Under the pieces are notes generated by a model, which saw only the letters and a list, made by a program, of their open reading frames with translations, searched no databases and was not told where the DNA came from. A program made the translations under genes and the position numbers. From Pseudomonadota bacterium (GTDB taxonomy: Bacteria; Pseudomonadota; Alphaproteobacteria; Rhizobiales; Xanthobacteraceae): a stretch of DNA of 64,000 nucleotides. The DNA lies in the NCBI GenBank assembly GCA_023435725.1, contig JAEYRD010000216.1, positions 1-64,000 of the forward strand. Direction: 5' to 3'. Every line of letters begins with the position of its first letter. Within the stretch, counting starts at the first letter, position 1. Below are positions 61,592 through 64,000 of this stretch, piece after piece.

Positions 61592-62056
61592 ATGGCGTCT
61601 GGGGACTCGCCAAACTGGATCTCCGCGATCCTCCGCTGGCCGCTCCTGTGGCATGCGGCCAGGCTGGCGTTGGTGTCCGCCTACTTGCTCGGCGGCTTGA
61701 CCAAACTGCTCGACTTCGCCACCGCCGTGGCCGAGCAGGAACATTTCGGTCTGCATCCGGGCTGGTTGTGGGCCGCGACTGCCATCGTAGTGGAACTCGG
61801 CGGTTCTCTGCTCGTCATCGTGAATCGCTTCGTGTGGCTCGGGGCTGGTGGGCTCGGCGTCCTGACGTTCGTTGCCATGCTGACCGCCAACGCGTTCTGG
61901 ACTATGGGTGGCCATGAGAGATTCATGGCTACGAATAGTTTCTTTGAACATCTCGGGTTGATCGCGGGACTCGTCATCGTGTCAATCGTTTCCGACGAGG
62001 CTTCCTTCGGTCCGCGCCGCGTCGCACGTCAAGCCTTCCAAGGAGTTTCTCAATGA
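61592..62056 (+). CDS. DoxX-family membrane protein
   Basis: The product has 154 residues with four membrane helices. The pattern AARLALVSAYLLGGLTKLLDFATAVAEQ, then AATAIVVELGGSLLVIVNRFVWLGAGGLGVLTFVAMLTANAFW is typical of DoxX/DoxD-like proteins, which are quinone-linked or stress-linked membrane proteins. It starts one base after the amidohydrolase stop and overlaps the next gene (ATGA), so it is part of the same operon. Confidence 0.86.
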   Translation: MASGDSPNWISAILRWPLLWHAARLALVSAYLLGGLTKLLDFATAVAEQEHFGLHPGWLWAATAIVVELGGSLLVIVNRFVWLGAGGLGVLTFVAMLTANAFWTMGGHERFMATNSFFEHLGLIAGLVIVSIVSDEASFGPRRVARQAFQGVSQ

Positions 62057-62982
62057 AGTCAACGAGGCTATTCGCTCTGCTGGCGTTTACCGCGGCCCTA
62101 GCAGCGATGCCGGTCTTTGCCAGGGACACGCCGAAGTCCAGGGCAGTGGGGGTTGCGGTCGCGGCCCAGTACGATACGACGCACGTCTACGTGGCGCCGG
62201 AGGACGTGGACAAGTTCGTGACCAGCTTCCTGGCGACCTTCGGAGGCAAGAGCACCAAGCAAGTGGTGGTGACCGTTACGCCCACGCCAAGTAGCACGTC
62301 GTCGCAACTGCTGCAGACCCCTGTGGGCACCGTTTCACTGTTCGGCTTCAAGACGCCGATTCCGTATCCGTTCGGCGCGGAACGCAACGGCTATCTGGTG
62401 AGCGACATGGACGAGGCGATCAGGGCGGCCCGCGCGGCGGGTGCCGACGTGATCGTTTCCACTTTCCCCGATCCCATTGGTCGCGACGCCGTGATACAGT
62501 GGCCTGGCGGCGTCAACCTGCAGATCTACTGGCACACGACGAAGCCCGACTATGCTCCGTTCGAGCGGATTCCGGAGAATCGCGTTTACGTCTCACCCGA
62601 TCGGGTGGCGGCGTTCACCAAGGCCTTCGTTGCATTTTCCCACGGCGAGATCGTCTCCGACGACGCAAAGGCGCCGGGCGCCGAGATCGGTAGGTCGGAC
62701 GCGACCTACAGGCGCATCCGGATCGAGTCCCCCTTCGGAAAGATGGTCGTACTGGTCACTGATGGCCATCTGCCCTATCCCTATGGCCGGGAGACGACAG
62801 GTTACGAAGTGGCCGATCTTGCTGCGACGCTCGACAAGGCAAAGAACGCCGGCGCAACCGTACTCGTCGAACCCTCCACGTCGGACGGCCGCTCCGCGGC
62901 GTTCGTCATGTTCCCCGGTGGTTACGTCGCCGAGATACACTCGCTCGGTCCCAAGAGCGCGTCGCGGGCCGGCGGCAAATGA
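62053..62982 (+). CDS. Exported VOC/glyoxalase-fold protein
   Basis: The product has 309 residues. The signal peptide is KSTRLFALLAFTAALAAMPVFA. Two glyoxalase-like halves follow: THVYVAPEDVDKFVTSFLATFGGK with PYPFGAERNGYLVSDMDEAIRAARAAGADV, and ENRVYVSPDRVAAFTKAFVAF with PYPYGRETTGYEVADLAATLDKAKNAGATVLV. Metal ligands are not obvious in all positions, so it may bind rather than cleave a ligand. Periplasmic location and its place between DoxX and a porin suggest a role in uptake or detoxification of the operon's substrate. Confidence 0.82.
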   Translation: MKSTRLFALLAFTAALAAMPVFARDTPKSRAVGVAVAAQYDTTHVYVAPEDVDKFVTSFLATFGGKSTKQVVVTVTPTPSSTSSQLLQTPVGTVSLFGFKTPIPYPFGAERNGYLVSDMDEAIRAARAAGADVIVSTFPDPIGRDAVIQWPGGVNLQIYWHTTKPDYAPFERIPENRVYVSPDRVAAFTKAFVAFSHGEIVSDDAKAPGAEIGRSDATYRRIRIESPFGKMVVLVTDGHLPYPYGRETTGYEVADLAATLDKAKNAGATVLVEPSTSDGRSAAFVMFPGGYVAEIHSLGPKSASRAGGK

Positions 62983-62983
62983 G

Positions 62984-64000
62984 ATGAAACGTCCGCCGAT
63001 GTTGGCGTGGACCGATCTCCGCAACTTTTCGATGGTGCTGGCGCTTGCGACCTTTAGCGCCGGCATCGATCGCGCGCGGGCGGACGACGGAGATGCCGCA
63101 CCTTCCAAGAGACCCGCGATTCAGGCAAACCGTTGGGCGGAGGATTGGTCGGTTCTTGCCGATCCGAGACTACGCACCGAGCCGTTCGACGAACTCAAGT
63201 ACATTCCGCTTTGGGCTACCGATCCGAAGAGCTACATTTCGCTGGGTGCCACGTTGCGCGAGCGTTTCGAGAGCAACAACGCAGCGGGATTCGGCATCGG
63301 CAACATACCGTCGGACAGCTATTTCCTGCAGCGGCTACAGGTCCATGCCGATATCCACTTCAACGAGAACTGGCGAGCGTTCGTTCAGCTCGAGGACGAT
63401 CGAGCCTTTCACAAGTTCAACGTAACGTCCGTCGATCAGGATCGTCTGGATCTCCGGCTCGCTTTCGTGGAGTACGTCAACACGTTTGACGGCGGAACGC
63501 TGAAGGCGCGCGCCGGCCGCCAGGATTTTGCGTTCGACCTGCAACGCTTCGTATCGTCTCGGGACGGTCCAAACGTCCGGCAGTCGTTCGACGCGCTTTG
63601 GGCCGATTGGGAAACGGGCGCTTGGCGCTTCATCGGTTTCGTCAGCCATCCAGTCCAATATTTCGATGGGCAACCCTTCGACGACACGTCGAACAGTAAC
63701 TTCCGATTCAACACTCTAAGGGTCGAGCGAAAAGTGTTCGGCGACAAGGAGTTGTCCGGCTACTACTCGCTCTACGAACGCAGCAATGCCAGATACCTCG
63801 ACGCTTCCGGCGAAGAGCACCGGCATGTCTTCGACGTCCGCTTCGCGGGCAATGCCCAGAATGTCGATTGGGATCTCGAGGCCATGGGGCAGGTGGGCCA
63901 AGTGGCGACGACGGATATTCGCGCGTGGGCCGTAGGCGCGAGAACGGGATATACGTTCGCTGACGTACCGTGGCAGCCTCGCCTAGGCCTTCAGTTCGAT
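62984..64000 (+). CDS. Outer-membrane porin, alginate_export family (3' partial)
   Basis: The frame opens at ATG 62984, one base after the previous stop, and stays open to the window end (339 codons), so it is incomplete. A signal peptide is likely (FSMVLALATFSAGIDRARA). The mature part has YIPLWATDPKSYISLGATLRERFESNN, YFLQRLQVHADIHFNENWRAFVQLEDDRA and KARAGRQDFAFDLQRFVSSRDGPNVRQSFDA, the alginate_export beta-barrel pattern. Such proteins are selective outer-membrane channels for organic substrates. It is the last visible gene of the XapX-to-porin operon. Confidence 0.88.
   Translation, partial: MKRPPMLAWTDLRNFSMVLALATFSAGIDRARADDGDAAPSKRPAIQANRWAEDWSVLADPRLRTEPFDELKYIPLWATDPKSYISLGATLRERFESNNAAGFGIGNIPSDSYFLQRLQVHADIHFNENWRAFVQLEDDRAFHKFNVTSVDQDRLDLRLAFVEYVNTFDGGTLKARAGRQDFAFDLQRFVSSRDGPNVRQSFDALWADWETGAWRFIGFVSHPVQYFDGQPFDDTSNSNFRFNTLRVERKVFGDKELSGYYSLYERSNARYLDASGEEHRHVFDVRFAGNAQNVDWDLEAMGQVGQVATTDIRAWAVGARTGYTFADVPWQPRLGLQFD

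Overview
The window looks like a piece of a Bradyrhizobium-type alphaproteobacterial chromosome. It is GC-rich, carries a complete clade I nitrous oxide reductase operon (nosRZDFYLX), contains several FixK/FNR-type boxes (TTGA/C-N6-T/GCAA), and has other traits typical of that group: RpoH-like sigma paralogs, a phasin next to a PHA synthase, and many peptide-type ABC importers. This assignment rests on gene content and motifs only; no database search was run.

Layout. 0-4.4 kb: the 3' part of a sensor kinase with an N-terminal binding-protein-like domain, then a three-gene operon of exported proteins (DUF3300 with an S74-like C-terminus, DUF2950, small EipA-like protein) behind a perfect FixK/FNR box. 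4.6-5.8 kb: a minus-strand pair (ferritin-like protein, DUF2249 protein) divergent from nos. 5.9-14.9 kb: nosRZDFYLX, tightly packed, several junctions as ATGA overlaps. 14.9-16.2 kb: a non-coding stretch with a degraded tRNA-Ser 3' end. 16.2-25.9 kb: small secreted proteins, an OmpR/HK two-component pair, an RpoH-like sigma factor and an RND efflux permease/adaptor pair. 26-29 kb: small exported proteins, a catalase-family peroxidase with cytochrome b561, and a small Cys-containing protein.

29.2-39.6 kb is the most interesting part: a self-contained uptake and catabolism cassette. It holds a peptide/nickel-type ABC importer (two permeases, two ATPases, and a distant solute-binding protein), a CnbZ-like deaminase of the RidA superfamily, a double RidA-domain protein, an SDR dehydrogenase, a DUF3830 protein and a LysR regulator. 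The same bipartite operator, GTTGC-N7-GCAAC-N14-A(T/A)TGATCTTGT(G/T)AG, lies with identical spacing upstream of all three transcription units. The cassette therefore appears to be a small LysR regulon for an unidentified amino/imino compound. A frameshifted cupin gene follows it.

40.1-49.9 kb: an HlyD/RbbA-like/ABC-2 exporter and a PHA locus (phasin, TetR, PHA synthase, MaoC-phosphotransacetylase fusion). Both units carry perfect FixK/FNR boxes, so denitrification, export and carbon storage may share low-oxygen control. 50-53.8 kb: an MFS protein with an extra C-terminal domain, a cytochrome c remnant and a frameshifted alpha/beta hydrolase. 53.9-64 kb: a VOC dioxygenase, LysR and AraC regulators, two isochorismatase-family hydrolases around a chloroperoxidase-like hydrolase, and a tight operon of XapX, amidohydrolase, DoxX, exported VOC and an outer-membrane porin that runs off the window end. 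No insertion sequence, integrase or CRISPR array was recognised.
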